A model generated the notes under the pieces. It was not told the origin of the DNA. It saw only the letters and a list, made by a program, of their open reading frames with translations, and searched no databases. A DNA stretch of 44,820 nucleotides from Bacteroidaceae bacterium (GTDB lineage: Bacteria; Bacteroidota; Bacteroidia; Bacteroidales; Bacteroidaceae), in contig JAFZFZ010000029.1 of the NCBI GenBank assembly GCA_017557005.1, forward strand, positions 1 through 44,820, in the 5' to 3' direction. Shown here piece after piece: positions 35,630 through 44,429 of this stretch; position 1 is the stretch's first letter, and each line of letters starts with the position of its first letter. The translations under genes were made by a program, and so were the position numbers.

Positions 35630-35660
35630 TTGTAAAATTCAAACAATCCCCTTACCTTTG
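35630..35660 (+). promoter_or_regulatory. tRNA promoter
   Basis: TTG (35630-35632), 20 bases, TACCTTTG (35653-35660): a full match. The tRNA begins 33 bases further on. Confidence 0.65.
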
Positions 35661-35693
35661 CACCATCAAAAATTCCAATGGGATGTTTGTGTC

Positions 35694-35767
35694 GGGCTTT
35701 TAGCTCAGTTGGTTAGAGCAACAGACTCATAATCTGGAGGTCCTAGGTTCAAGCCCTAGATGGCCCA
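35694..35767 (+). tRNA. tRNA with CAT anticodon (elongator Met, or Ile2 with lysidine)
   Basis: A 74-base cloverleaf. D arm GCTC/GAGC, anticodon loop CTCATAA with CAT at 35728-35730, T arm CTAGG/CCTAG with loop TTCAAGC, discriminator A at 35767. The next bases are CCG, so the CCA end is not encoded. Two pairs are imperfect: T-T at position 6-67 of the acceptor and A-G at 27-43 of the anticodon stem. The CAT anticodon alone cannot separate elongator Met from Ile2; the loop makes an initiator unlikely, because GGG-C pairs before the anticodon loop are missing. Confidence 0.9.
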
Positions 35768-35777
35768 CCGAAAGAAG

Positions 35778-35818
35778 AGAAGCTAAATATCAATTTTGAT
35801 GTTTTGGCTTCTTTTTTT
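35778..35818 (+). terminator. Terminator after the tRNA
   Basis: AGAAGC/GCTTCT (35778-35783/35807-35812) with an inner ATCAA/TTGAT pairing, followed by seven T residues. It abuts the stop of the convergent queG gene. Confidence 0.65.
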
Positions 35819-36740
35819 ATTTGTTCAATGCTTTTATATTCCGAGAAAGACCCTCGTAGCCTGCACGTTCAATGGCGCTATTCTTGAATAGCGCTTTATA
35901 GCGGTCAGGTGAGAGTTGATGCCAATCGTCCCGTGATAGTGCAGCTACTTCGTTGGGTAAGGCAAAGGCTGGCTCGTGAGCGGGCTCAGCGTTGCGATTG
36001 TGCGGGCATACCCGTTGACAAGTGTCGCACCCATAGATGCGATTACCCATTTTTTCGGCGTATTCATCGGGGATTTCTCCTCTATGCTCAATGGTGAGAT
36101 ACGACAGACACCGGCGACAGTCGATACCATCAGCAGTGAGTGCCTTTGTAGGGCATGCTATGAGGCAACGCTTGCAATTGCCGCATGAGATGGGCATATT
36201 GTGATGCTCAGCTTGTAAATCTATATCTATTGCTAATACTCCCAAGAAACAATAGCTTCCCTTCCCAGGGATGATAAGAGTACGGTTGAGGCCGATGAAG
36301 CCTAAACCTGCCTTTACAGCCCAATAGCGCTCAAGTAGTGGGGCTGTGTCGCAAAAGGCTCGGCCTTGCACTTCAGGCACAAGCGTCTTAATATAGGCAA
36401 GTAATAGGTGTAGCTTATCCTTTACTACACGATGATAGTCGGCCCCATAAGCATAGTAAGCTATCTGGTACTCCTCTTGAGGAATGCGCTGTTGCGGGTA
36501 ATAGTTGAGTGCTACGACGATGAGTGTGCGGCACCCGGGGACGAGTTGCGTAGGGTCGAGGCGTAGATGACGGTTACGCTCCATATAGGCCATGTTGGCA
36601 TGGTATCCATTATTCACCCAATAGTCCAATTTTTGAGCCATTTCATCGCTTACAGGCTCAGCTTTGGCAAATCCACAAGCCGAGAAACCTAAGCGTAAGG
36701 CTTCAGCCCGAATGGCTGCTTCCGTTGAAACTTTCTCCAT
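35817..36740 (-). CDS. queG: Epoxyqueuosine reductase
   Basis: Reduces epoxyqueuosine to queuosine in tRNA, using cobalamin and two 4Fe-4S clusters, in the cytosol. 307 residues, the short form without HEAT repeats. The proposed catalytic acid is Asp131 in AFCDTAPLLERYWAVKAG. Cluster cysteines lie in SCGNCKRCLIACPTKAL (186-200), IDCRRC, and YGCDTCQRVCPHN (236-247). This is the distal gene of the minus-strand run from DUF2723; spacing to the sugar kinase gene is 29 bases. Its need for cobalamin fits with the adenosyltransferase gene in the window, but there is no other link. Confidence 0.95.
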   Translation of the reverse strand: MEKVSTEAAIRAEALRLGFSACGFAKAEPVSDEMAQKLDYWVNNGYHANMAYMERNRHLRLDPTQLVPGCRTLIVVALNYYPQQRIPQEEYQIAYYAYGADYHRVVKDKLHLLLAYIKTLVPEVQGRAFCDTAPLLERYWAVKAGLGFIGLNRTLIIPGKGSYCFLGVLAIDIDLQAEHHNMPISCGNCKRCLIACPTKALTADGIDCRRCLSYLTIEHRGEIPDEYAEKMGNRIYGCDTCQRVCPHNRNAEPAHEPAFALPNEVAALSRDDWHQLSPDRYKALFKNSAIERAGYEGLSRNIKALNK

Positions 36741-36769
36741 ATTGGCAAGTGTGCTTTATTCCTAAAAGG

Positions 36770-37708
36770 TTATACGTTCTCTCTTCTCTTCGAGGCAAAT
36801 TCGTACCCTACATAGTTGTCTGTCTGTTGGCAACACTCAGCCGCAAACTGGAGACCGCAACGGATGATGTCGTCCCAATCGCGCTCATTGAGGTTGTCGA
36901 GATCATCACGACGGATGCGATACTTAATGAGTCCGTAGAGGATACCGGCATTGAGGTTGTCGCCAGCCCCAATGGTACTCACGGGGGTGACAGGCTCAAT
37001 GGAATAATGCTTCGTAAGTGTGCGGCTATAGAGGTCTACCCCTTGTGCTCCCCTGCTGTAGATGAAATGGGGGCAGTAGAAGTCGATCTTTTCTTTGAAA
37101 ACCTTCGCTCCCTCTGCTATGCGGTATAAGATTTCGAAGTCTTCATCGGAACCTTTCACGATATCGGCATACTCAAGGTTCTCGATTACAGTTCCCATAA
37201 GTTTGATGGCTTCACCTGCATGATTGCGGCGGAAATTGACGTCATAATAGATGATAGCCCCTGCGTTGCGTGCCTTTTCAAGCAAGGCGGTTACCTTGTA
37301 GCGCATTTCGGGGTTGAGAGCATAGTAAGAGCCGAAGAGTATAATGTCGTCGCTCCCTATCGTAGGACATTCCCAATCGATACGTTTATTGAAGGGATCC
37401 TTGTAGAACGAGTATGTAGCGTTGTTATGCTCATCGAGAAAAGCCAGTGATATGGGCGACTTATGGTCAGGATACTCCGTAAGGTAGCTGTCGTCTACTC
37501 CATTGTCGTGCAAGAACGCGCGTACAATACCACCTACCTTATCATCGCCAATCTCGCTAAGGAGACACGATGGCACTCCTACACGACCGAGCGATATCAT
37601 CGAATTGAAAGTGGAGCCGCCCGGTACTGAGGTGGTCACTTGGTTGTTCTTGAAAAGAATGTCGAGAATGGTTTCTCCTATACCAATGACTCTACGCATA
37701 GATTTCAT
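36770..37708 (-). CDS. PfkB family sugar kinase (fructokinase-like)
   Basis: A cytosolic carbohydrate kinase of the ribokinase family, 312 residues from the ATG at 37708. The N-terminal strand is VIGIGETILDILF, the first signature is PGGSTFNSMISLGRVG, and the catalytic Asp is in TIGAGDNLNAGILYGL near residue 250. The anion-hole glycines are present, and the substrate may be fructose or a related sugar, which cannot be fixed by eye. It sits 27 bases after the deacetylase gene and is probably in one operon with it. Confidence 0.88.
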   Translation of the reverse strand: MKSMRRVIGIGETILDILFKNNQVTTSVPGGSTFNSMISLGRVGVPSCLLSEIGDDKVGGIVRAFLHDNGVDDSYLTEYPDHKSPISLAFLDEHNNATYSFYKDPFNKRIDWECPTIGSDDIILFGSYYALNPEMRYKVTALLEKARNAGAIIYYDVNFRRNHAGEAIKLMGTVIENLEYADIVKGSDEDFEILYRIAEGAKVFKEKIDFYCPHFIYSRGAQGVDLYSRTLTKHYSIEPVTPVSTIGAGDNLNAGILYGLIKYRIRRDDLDNLNERDWDDIIRCGLQFAAECCQQTDNYVGYEFASKRRENV

Positions 37709-37735
37709 TATTAGAAAGTGATACAATTCATTGAC

Positions 37736-38347
37736 TTACTCAAAGACCTTAAACTCATATCCCTCTTGAAGGAGCCACTCGATAGCACGGGGCAAGGCAT
37801 AGTGCAGATTGTGTACTGAGCGCAGTGAATCGTGGAAGGTGATGATAGAACCATTGCGGGCATATCGTTTCACTTTCTTTAGAATTTCACGCCCATTGAG
37901 CTTGGGCTTGTAGTCGCGTGTCACGAGGTCCCACATGATGATGCGGTAGCGTTCGCATAGAGCACGATATTGACTCATACGCATAAATCCGTGCGGTGGG
38001 CGAAACAAGTCTGTCGACAGATAGCAGTCTGCTTTGTCGATATTGGCAATATAACGCTCTGTAAGCTCCTTAAACCCCTTAAGGTGATTGTAGGTATGGT
38101 TGCCTATGCGATGTCCGCGCTCAACGACCATTTTGTACTCGTCGGGATGCTTGCGTACGTTGTCGCCTACCATGAAAAAGGTCGCTTTGATGTGGTATTT
38201 GTCCAATACATCCAACACCCAGGGTGTCACCTCAGGTATGGGACCATCGTCAAAGGTCAGATATACCGACTTCTCAGAAGCATTCATCCGCCAACATGCA
38301 CGGGGGTACAGTCGGCGGATGAATTGTGGAGGTTGCTCGATAAACAT
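37736..38347 (-). CDS. NodB-type polysaccharide deacetylase
   Basis: Removes N- or O-acetyl groups from a glycan such as peptidoglycan or a surface sugar. 203 residues carrying the NodB motifs: TFDDGP (Asp33/Asp34), the metal-binding H84-T-Y-N-H88 in GHRIGNHTYNHL, and RPPHGF. The C-terminal motif is partial: IITFHDSLRSVHNL provides the expected His-Asp. No clear signal peptide is seen, though the first 20 residues contain basic and hydrophobic stretches, so location is uncertain. It starts 45 bases after the DUF2723 stop. Confidence 0.87.
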   Translation of the reverse strand: MFIEQPPQFIRRLYPRACWRMNASEKSVYLTFDDGPIPEVTPWVLDVLDKYHIKATFFMVGDNVRKHPDEYKMVVERGHRIGNHTYNHLKGFKELTERYIANIDKADCYLSTDLFRPPHGFMRMSQYRALCERYRIIMWDLVTRDYKPKLNGREILKKVKRYARNGSIITFHDSLRSVHNLHYALPRAIEWLLQEGYEFKVFE

Positions 38348-38392
38348 TCGTTTTGTTCTCCTGTCCTTGAGTTTGCTTCTATAGGGACTATA

Positions 38393-41300
38393 TTACAGTT
38401 TCAGTCTGAGCTGGAACTCTTCATATAGCTTGTTGAAAAGGCTCGTATAATGTGCGAGAGAGCCTTTGTCAGATGAGCGATCCATGATCTGCAATGTTCT
38501 TGCCAAAGCTCTAAGGCATGAATCAATCTCTCCAATTGAAGCGTGGAATTTTCTATCGCTCAGGCTCAAGTACCAAGTGAGATACTCAATCTCGTTTTCG
38601 GCTATTTGTGAGAGGATGTTCATTCCCTTCTCTGTCTCACCCAATGCCAGATAGTTCTGACCTATCAAGTATGACTGGCTCTGCCAGAAGTTATGTGGCA
38701 AGATGGATGCGGGGAACTCCTCTTCGCACTTGTCGAGCACGGCCAAAGCCTTCTCCTTCTTGCCTTCGCGCAGCAATTGGCTAGCCAGCATAGTGTAGAG
38801 GCGGCGATGGGTGTAGCCCATGCGAGTGATGGTCTCGTCGATATAGATGCCAGGAGTGTTCATACCACCAAACTTGAAGCGGTTCATCAAGTTCTCATAC
38901 ATCGTTTCGCTATCTACAGCGTAGCCACCTTGCGGAGCGATACCCAGTTCGCGGAAGTTGAACGGAGTGATACGGTAGGCCAATCCCTCTTGCAAGAAGA
39001 AGTTCTCAAGTCCTACATAGTTCTCGCTACCTACGGTAGTAGACATATAGAGTGGGCGCTCCCAATTGGTGCTGGCCAACATCTCGAGCAGCATGATGTG
39101 GTTTTTGGTAAGGAGCAAATGACCATTTACACGACGCAAGTTGTTGAGCGAGATTACCATGCGGTCGGGCATCTTGCTCATGGTTTCCTCATCGGTAGCA
39201 CCACGGTATTGCTCGGGGATATACATACCCGAACGCAGGATTGCAGCTTTGTCGAGTGTGATGTATACGGTATCAGTGGGGATGTAGTGAAGGCTCTCGT
39301 CCTTACTCTTTGCCCAATAGTCGAGGACATTACGCAACTCGAAGGGCTCTTCGCCAAATTGACGGCGGGCTGCTGTTGGTTGCTTCTTGTAGGTATCGAG
39401 TACAAGTTTCTTCATCTCGGGACGGATGTAGACAGCGTCATTGGTTCCCTCTACATAGTCGAGACGCTCCCACTGGATAGGTACTGAGGGCGAGTCGTAA
39501 GCCGGGCGGCGCATCTGGTCGATGTACCAATCGGTCTGCAGGTATGAGAGGTTACATACGCGAGTATCGGTGCGCACACCCTCTACCTCCTGATTGTACC
39601 ACAAGGGGAAGGTGTCGTTGTCACCATTGGTAAAGATGATGGGAGCACCCTTTTCAGGAAGTGTGTTGAGATAGTTCTGACCGAAGTCGCGAGCCATGTA
39701 GCGGTTGCTGCGATCGTGGTCGTCCCATGTCTGGCTTGCCATCTGCAGCGGCACAAGCACACATACGAGCGTAGCGATGGTAGCAGCTACAGTCTGATTC
39801 TTGGTAAGCTTCTGCAAGCCCTGTGCGATACCAGCCACACCCATACCAATCCAAATAGCAAAGGCATAGAACGAAGCGGCATAAGCATAGTCGCGCTCAC
39901 GGGGCTGCATGGGGGTCTGGTTCAGGTAGAGCACGATGGCCAATCCCGTCATGAAGAAAAGCATGAATACTACCCAGAACTGGCGTGTGCCACGCTTGCC
40001 ACGGCCTGCTTGCCAGAAGAGACCGATGAGACCGAGTATCAAGGGGAGGCCATAGAATACGTTGCGGCCCTTGTTCTCGCGGAGGGCTGTGGGGAGCAAG
40101 GTCTGATCACCCACGAGCAACTTGTCTATAAAGTTGATACCTGTAATCCAGTTACCATGTTCCAGTTCGCCATGTCCCTGTATGTCGTTTTGACGGCCTA
40201 CGAAGTTCCACATGAAGTAGCGCCAGTACATGAAGTTCACCTGATAGTTGATGAAGAACTTGATGTTGTCCATCTGTGTGGGCACCTTTACCTTTTGTCG
40301 TTGTCCGTTTACGTTGACAATGGCTTCACGCCCCTTGATGCCACCTGCCCAGTTGTCGTAGAGGTTGATGGTAGTGCCATTTCCTGTGGGCCAGTTGGCG
40401 TGGTCGGCACTGTGCAAGCGGGGGAAGAGCATTGCGGGCTCCATTACAGCCTCCTCCTTGACGCGTACTACAAAGTACTGGTCCTTTTCATCGGGGCTAG
40501 CCTTCTCTTTGGGTATATACACCTTGGCACCCTCTTTTACTACGGGTACCCAGTACTGACCCTCTACGACGCGCTTTACCTTCGATGCGTAAGTGCCGCC
40601 ATAGAAGAGCGGTGTGTCGCCATACTGCTCACGATTGAGGTAGCTACCCAGGGTAAAGATATCCTCGGGTGAGTTTTGGTCCATCGGGGTGTTGGCCGAT
40701 GAGCGCACCACGATGACAGCGTACGATGAGTATCCGATAACAATCATCATGATTGACACCAGCGCTGTGCTCATCACACGGGCACTCATGCGCCACTGCT
40801 CCTTGAGCTTATCCATATTGAAGAGGTAGGCAGCCAATGCTGCAAGCACTACCAAGCCGAGTGCTACACACTTGATGCCATGTCCGTAGAAGGGCAAGCC
40901 GGTAAGAGCTACTACAGCGATGAAGGCGATATAGGTGCGAGCAGCCGAACGTGCAGCGTAGGTCTCCCAAATGCTCCATACCAATGCTGCTACCAGCACC
41001 ACGATATAGATGATGAGACCCGTATTGAACGGCATAGAGAGGCCATTGACGAAGAGCAGTTCAAACCATCCACCCACCTTTACGATGCCCGGCACGATGC
41101 CATAGAGGATAGCTGCGATGAGCACTGCCGATACGATGAGTGCCATGAGCGAACCCTTCCATCCGGCATTGGGGCGCTTCTTGTAGTAATAGATAAGCAC
41201 GATGGCGGGGATACAGAGCAGGTTGAGCAAGTGCACACCCACTGAAAGGCCCATCATGTAGGCAATGAGGATGATCCAGCGGTCGCTACGCACACTGTCG

Positions 41301-41803
41301 GCCTCTTCCTCCCATTTGAGGATAAACCAGAATACCACGGCGGTGAAGAATGAGCTATAGGCATATACCTCGCCCTCAACAGCGCTATACCAGAATGTGT
41401 CGCTGAACGTGTAGGCCAAGGCGCCCACCAATCCGGCACCGATGATCGTAATCATTTGGCCTGTCTTGATAGTGGTGCTGGTGCCGCAGATGAGGCGGCG
41501 TGTCAGGTGTGTGATACTCCAGAAGAGGAAGAGTATGCAGCCTGCACTGAGCAATGCCGACATCACGTTCACCATATAGGCTACCTGTGAGGGGTCGCTG
41601 GCCAACTGTGAGAACAAGTTAGCTGTGAGCATGAAGAAGGGCGCACCAGGTGGGTGACCCACTTCAAGCTTAAAGCCCGTGGTGATAAACTCGGGACAAT
41701 CCCAAAAACTTGCCGATGACTCGATGGTCAAGCAATAGACCACCGCTGCCACGGCAAATACAAGCCAACCCATGAGGTTGTTTACCAATTTGTATTGTTT
41801 CAT
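38393..41803 (-). CDS. DUF2723 (TMEM260-like GT-C) polytopic membrane protein with C-terminal TPR-like region
   Basis: A 1136-residue membrane protein, first gene of a four-gene operon. The ATG at 41803 opens MKQYKLVNNLMGWLVFAV; upstream codons to 41890 lie within the promoter region. The N-terminal half has about a dozen membrane segments and the DUF2723 signature near residue 35-60: SASFWDCPEFITTGF then VGHPPGAPFF, with the acidic Asp-Glu pair typical of GT-C glycosyltransferases. The C-terminal part is soluble, ending in TPR-like helices (LLREGKKEKALAVLDKCEEE, YLIGQNYLALGETEKGMNIL). Human TMEM260, in the same family, is a protein O-mannosyltransferase. That this bacterial protein is a glycosyltransferase is inference. 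Confidence 0.85.
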   Translation of the reverse strand: MKQYKLVNNLMGWLVFAVAAVVYCLTIESSASFWDCPEFITTGFKLEVGHPPGAPFFMLTANLFSQLASDPSQVAYMVNVMSALLSAGCILFLFWSITHLTRRLICGTSTTIKTGQMITIIGAGLVGALAYTFSDTFWYSAVEGEVYAYSSFFTAVVFWFILKWEEEADSVRSDRWIILIAYMMGLSVGVHLLNLLCIPAIVLIYYYKKRPNAGWKGSLMALIVSAVLIAAILYGIVPGIVKVGGWFELLFVNGLSMPFNTGLIIYIVVLVAALVWSIWETYAARSAARTYIAFIAVVALTGLPFYGHGIKCVALGLVVLAALAAYLFNMDKLKEQWRMSARVMSTALVSIMMIVIGYSSYAVIVVRSSANTPMDQNSPEDIFTLGSYLNREQYGDTPLFYGGTYASKVKRVVEGQYWVPVVKEGAKVYIPKEKASPDEKDQYFVVRVKEEAVMEPAMLFPRLHSADHANWPTGNGTTINLYDNWAGGIKGREAIVNVNGQRQKVKVPTQMDNIKFFINYQVNFMYWRYFMWNFVGRQNDIQGHGELEHGNWITGINFIDKLLVGDQTLLPTALRENKGRNVFYGLPLILGLIGLFWQAGRGKRGTRQFWVVFMLFFMTGLAIVLYLNQTPMQPRERDYAYAASFYAFAIWIGMGVAGIAQGLQKLTKNQTVAATIATLVCVLVPLQMASQTWDDHDRSNRYMARDFGQNYLNTLPEKGAPIIFTNGDNDTFPLWYNQEVEGVRTDTRVCNLSYLQTDWYIDQMRRPAYDSPSVPIQWERLDYVEGTNDAVYIRPEMKKLVLDTYKKQPTAARRQFGEEPFELRNVLDYWAKSKDESLHYIPTDTVYITLDKAAILRSGMYIPEQYRGATDEETMSKMPDRMVISLNNLRRVNGHLLLTKNHIMLLEMLASTNWERPLYMSTTVGSENYVGLENFFLQEGLAYRITPFNFRELGIAPQGGYAVDSETMYENLMNRFKFGGMNTPGIYIDETITRMGYTHRRLYTMLASQLLREGKKEKALAVLDKCEEEFPASILPHNFWQSQSYLIGQNYLALGETEKGMNILSQIAENEIEYLTWYLSLSDRKFHASIGEIDSCLRALARTLQIMDRSSDKGSLAHYTSLFNKLYEEFQLRLKL

Positions 41804-41858
41804 TGTAACGAAATGTTTTGTTTTCTTCGCGTCCAATGATGCGCAAATAGTGTTGCCT

Positions 41859-41875
41859 ATCTTCGCATCGAAGAT
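41859..41875. repeat. Perfect inverted repeat at the DUF2723 transcript start
   Basis: ATCTTCG/CGAAGAT with a 3-base loop. It overlaps the expected start of transcription from the minus-strand box at 41877-41884, so it could be an operator or a 5' hairpin. Confidence 0.4.
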
Positions 41876-41876
41876 G

Positions 41877-41884
41877 CAAAGGTA
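41877..41884 (-). promoter_or_regulatory. Likely -7 box of the DUF2723 operon
   Basis: TACCTTTG on the minus strand. The nearest TTG upstream is 23 bases away, longer than usual. Confidence 0.4.
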
Positions 41885-41963
41885 GTGCAAAAAATCGAAA
41901 TATTACCCAAAAAGCCTGTCAATTAGCATTTTTTCACATCCACCCAATGCAAAAGCGCCCATT

Positions 41964-43286
41964 TCATCGGGCATTCTCTCCTACTCCATACTCCGCTTTC
42001 AGGAACTCGTAACCTATGCGGCAACGCAAGCAGTCGCGGCGGTCGCAATACTGTTTCTTGAGTTGTATGAGTGCCTGGCTATCGGCAGCATGCTTCACCA
42101 GCAAGCCGCAGTCGGTCCAGTTGCGTATGATATAGTTGTTCTCTGCCTTCAGTTGCTCGAGTAGCAGCACGGCTTGCTCGCAGTAGCGCTCGTCGTCTTT
42201 TCGGCGGCCATAGCTATAGTAGAAGGGAGCCACCGAATTGATGAGCAACAGGGTCACCGCATTGTTCGTAATGCGCCTTTTCATCGGGGTCGAGGTGGTG
42301 GATCCAAACACGTAGTGTGTGTCCCAATACTCCGATGCACACACATCGAGCAATGCTGTGATAGCCTTGCGGTCGGGAGCAGCCAGCAGCTTCGATACGC
42401 TGATGCGGCGTTGGTGATAGAGCATGGCCAGCTGTGCCAGTCGCACATGGGGGAAGTTTGCCGGACGCATACCCAAGTGTCGCCATAGGGTGTGGCTCAT
42501 GGGAGTGAACCCAAACTTATGGGCGAGAAACCGATATTCGCGGCAGAGCGACTGGTAATACTCGTCGCTGGCAAGGTCGGACCAATAGTATTCGGGCACA
42601 GCCTCATCGGCGAGCAGTCCGGCCTGACCGAAGAAGATGGCCTCTACCTGTAGCAGGTTGTCGGCATGCTTGTCCACCGCGCGGAAGTCGATGCGGCGCG
42701 CCCACTCATCGAAGGCATCGCCATTGGTGCCGAAGCCGAAGTTGCGGGCGAGGGTGCTGAAGAGGGCATCATCCCAATTCTTGTCGTGTGCCTCGTAGCG
42801 TTGTACGATGAGTGCGGCACGTTGTTCGAGTCGCTCACATAGCAGTGATGAGAGAAAGCTATGTATGGTAAGTGCACTTAGCGCGGGTATCACCCGATGA
42901 CATGGGGGATAATGGTCGGCTTGGCGCAGTTGCTCATAGTTGGCAGCAATGTGTGGTGGCACCTTCAGCTCCAGTTGCGGGATGGGCGTACCATCGGTGC
43001 GTGTGAGCGGCTCGTCTACCGTCTCGGCCACGTGTAGCACCACCGAGTCGTAGCGCACGTTGGTGTGGTGCCCATGCTGGTGCCACTCTGAGGTGCGGGT
43101 GTGTATCTCTACGTTGCCCACCCAAAGTGTGTCGCCTATCTTTACCTTGGCATTGAAGAAGTCGGGGCCATCGCTACGGTTCTCCAAACCCGGCTGTATC
43201 ACCTCGATGGGTAGCCCGTCGGTGGTCTTCAACTCAGCAAGCGGGAAGAGACGGTGTTTCCAAACGTAGCGTACGAGAGATTCCAC
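41964..43286 (-). CDS. DUF2851 family protein
   Basis: A 440-residue cytosolic protein of unknown function, matching the DUF2851 family found in Bacteroidetes. The N-terminal third has the family's best conserved stretch, in pieces SDGPDFFNAKVKIGD, GNVEIHTRTSEWHQHGH and YDSVVLHVAETVD. The G-x-D-F ... E-I-H layout recalls PD-(D/E)XK nucleases, but this is only a resemblance. The middle (about 130-340) is helical, and the C-terminus has YCDRRDCLRCRIGYEFL. It follows dusB on the same strand after an 81-base gap and shares no close spacing with the DUF2723 gene. A weak GCCC/GGGC hairpin spans the stop. Confidence 0.82.
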   Translation of the reverse strand: MESLVRYVWKHRLFPLAELKTTDGLPIEVIQPGLENRSDGPDFFNAKVKIGDTLWVGNVEIHTRTSEWHQHGHHTNVRYDSVVLHVAETVDEPLTRTDGTPIPQLELKVPPHIAANYEQLRQADHYPPCHRVIPALSALTIHSFLSSLLCERLEQRAALIVQRYEAHDKNWDDALFSTLARNFGFGTNGDAFDEWARRIDFRAVDKHADNLLQVEAIFFGQAGLLADEAVPEYYWSDLASDEYYQSLCREYRFLAHKFGFTPMSHTLWRHLGMRPANFPHVRLAQLAMLYHQRRISVSKLLAAPDRKAITALLDVCASEYWDTHYVFGSTTSTPMKRRITNNAVTLLLINSVAPFYYSYGRRKDDERYCEQAVLLLEQLKAENNYIIRNWTDCGLLVKHAADSQALIQLKKQYCDRRDCLRCRIGYEFLKAEYGVGENAR

Positions 43287-43293
43287 GGTAGTT

Positions 43294-43320
43294 AAATTAA
43301 AAGTTAGAAATTAAAAGTTA
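43294..43320. repeat. 14-base direct repeat between dusB and DUF2851
   Basis: AAATTAAAAGTTAG (43294-43307) is repeated immediately as AAATTAAAAGTTA (43308-43320). No function is evident. Confidence 0.55.
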
Positions 43321-43367
43321 AAACTAGCTATTGGGGCGCTACTTACCTATGGCTTCAGGGACGAACT

Positions 43368-44357
43368 TTAGGCGAAGCCGCCATACTGTGCTTTTATCTG
43401 CTCGAATATTGCAAACAGCTCCTCCACGGTCTCGGCACGTAGCATGGCGATGCGCAGCTGCTTGAAGTCGGGCAGCCCTTTGAAGAGCGGTGTGGCAGCC
43501 AGGTGGCGACGTATGTGCAGTATGCCGCGTCGTTCGTCGAGTCGGGCCACACTCTGGTTCACTTCGTCGCGGAGGATATCCATACGCTCATCGAAGGTGA
43601 GAGGTGGCAACTGCTCGCCCGTCTCCAGATAGTGTTTCACCTCGCGGAATATCCAGGGGCGGCCAAAGCTGGCACGGCCTATCATCACGGCATCCACACC
43701 ATAGCGGTCGAAGCACTCCTTGGCGCGCTCCGGTGTGGTGATGTCGCCATTACCGATAATGGGGATGTGCATGCGCGGATTGTTCTTCACCTCACCGATG
43801 AGGGTCCAGTCGGCCTCGCCCGTATACATTTGAGCACGGGTACGGCCATGTATGGTGAGCGCCTTGATGCCGCAGTCTTGCAACTGCTCGGCCAGGTCGA
43901 CGATGATTTTTGAGCTCTCGTCCCATCCGAGTCGGGTCTTCACGGTCACGGGCGTCTTTACAGCATTTACCACCGAGCGCACGATGTCGAGCATCAGCGG
44001 CACATTCTGCAGCATGCCTGCTCCGGCTCCCTTGCCTGCCACGCGCTTCACAGGGCAGCCAAAGTTGAGGTCTATGATGTCGGGCTTCACCTCTTCTACG
44101 ATGCGTGCCGCCTCGGTCATCGAGTCTACGTCGCGACCATAGATCTGTATGGCCACGGGGCGCTCCTCATCGCAGATGGCAAGTTTTTGCATCGACTTGT
44201 TTACCTGACGGATGAGCGCATCGCTCGATACAAACTCCGTATACACGAGGTCGGCGCCAAACTGCTTGCACATCAGTCGGAAAGCGGGGTCGGTGACATC
44301 CTCCATCGGTGCCAGCAGCACGGGATACTTGCCCAATTCTATATTGTCAATCTTCAT
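43368..44357 (-). CDS. dusB: tRNA dihydrouridine synthase B
   Basis: FMN-dependent enzyme that reduces uridines in tRNA to dihydrouridine. 329 residues from the ATG at 44357, which sits after a good promoter; a longer frame upstream lacks resemblance. FMN-binding barrel motifs include PVLLAPMEDVTDPAFR and VAIQIYGRD. The catalytic Cys is in LNFGCPVKRVAGKGAG. Later motifs are KTRLGWDES, LTIHGRTRAQMYTGEADW and GNGDITTPERA. Normal length. It may be co-transcribed with the DUF2851 gene. Confidence 0.95.
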   Translation of the reverse strand: MKIDNIELGKYPVLLAPMEDVTDPAFRLMCKQFGADLVYTEFVSSDALIRQVNKSMQKLAICDEERPVAIQIYGRDVDSMTEAARIVEEVKPDIIDLNFGCPVKRVAGKGAGAGMLQNVPLMLDIVRSVVNAVKTPVTVKTRLGWDESSKIIVDLAEQLQDCGIKALTIHGRTRAQMYTGEADWTLIGEVKNNPRMHIPIIGNGDITTPERAKECFDRYGVDAVMIGRASFGRPWIFREVKHYLETGEQLPPLTFDERMDILRDEVNQSVARLDERRGILHIRRHLAATPLFKGLPDFKQLRIAMLRAETVEELFAIFEQIKAQYGGFA

Positions 44358-44388
44358 CGGTGTGTTTGTTGTTGCTAATATATGGGTG

Positions 44389-44419
44389 TAAAGGTACGCA
44401 AAAGATGCCGACCGAGCAA
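44389..44419 (-). promoter_or_regulatory. dusB promoter
   Basis: On the minus strand TTG (44417-44419), 20 bases, TACCTTTA (44389-44396; one mismatch). The ATG is 31 bases downstream. Confidence 0.5.
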
Positions 44420-44429
44420 GAAAACCCAC

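Noticed and set aside
39716..40672. 318-codon ORF on the plus strand
   Set aside because: It lies wholly antisense within the DUF2723 coding sequence, whose motifs and frame are convincing; a codon-bias shadow.
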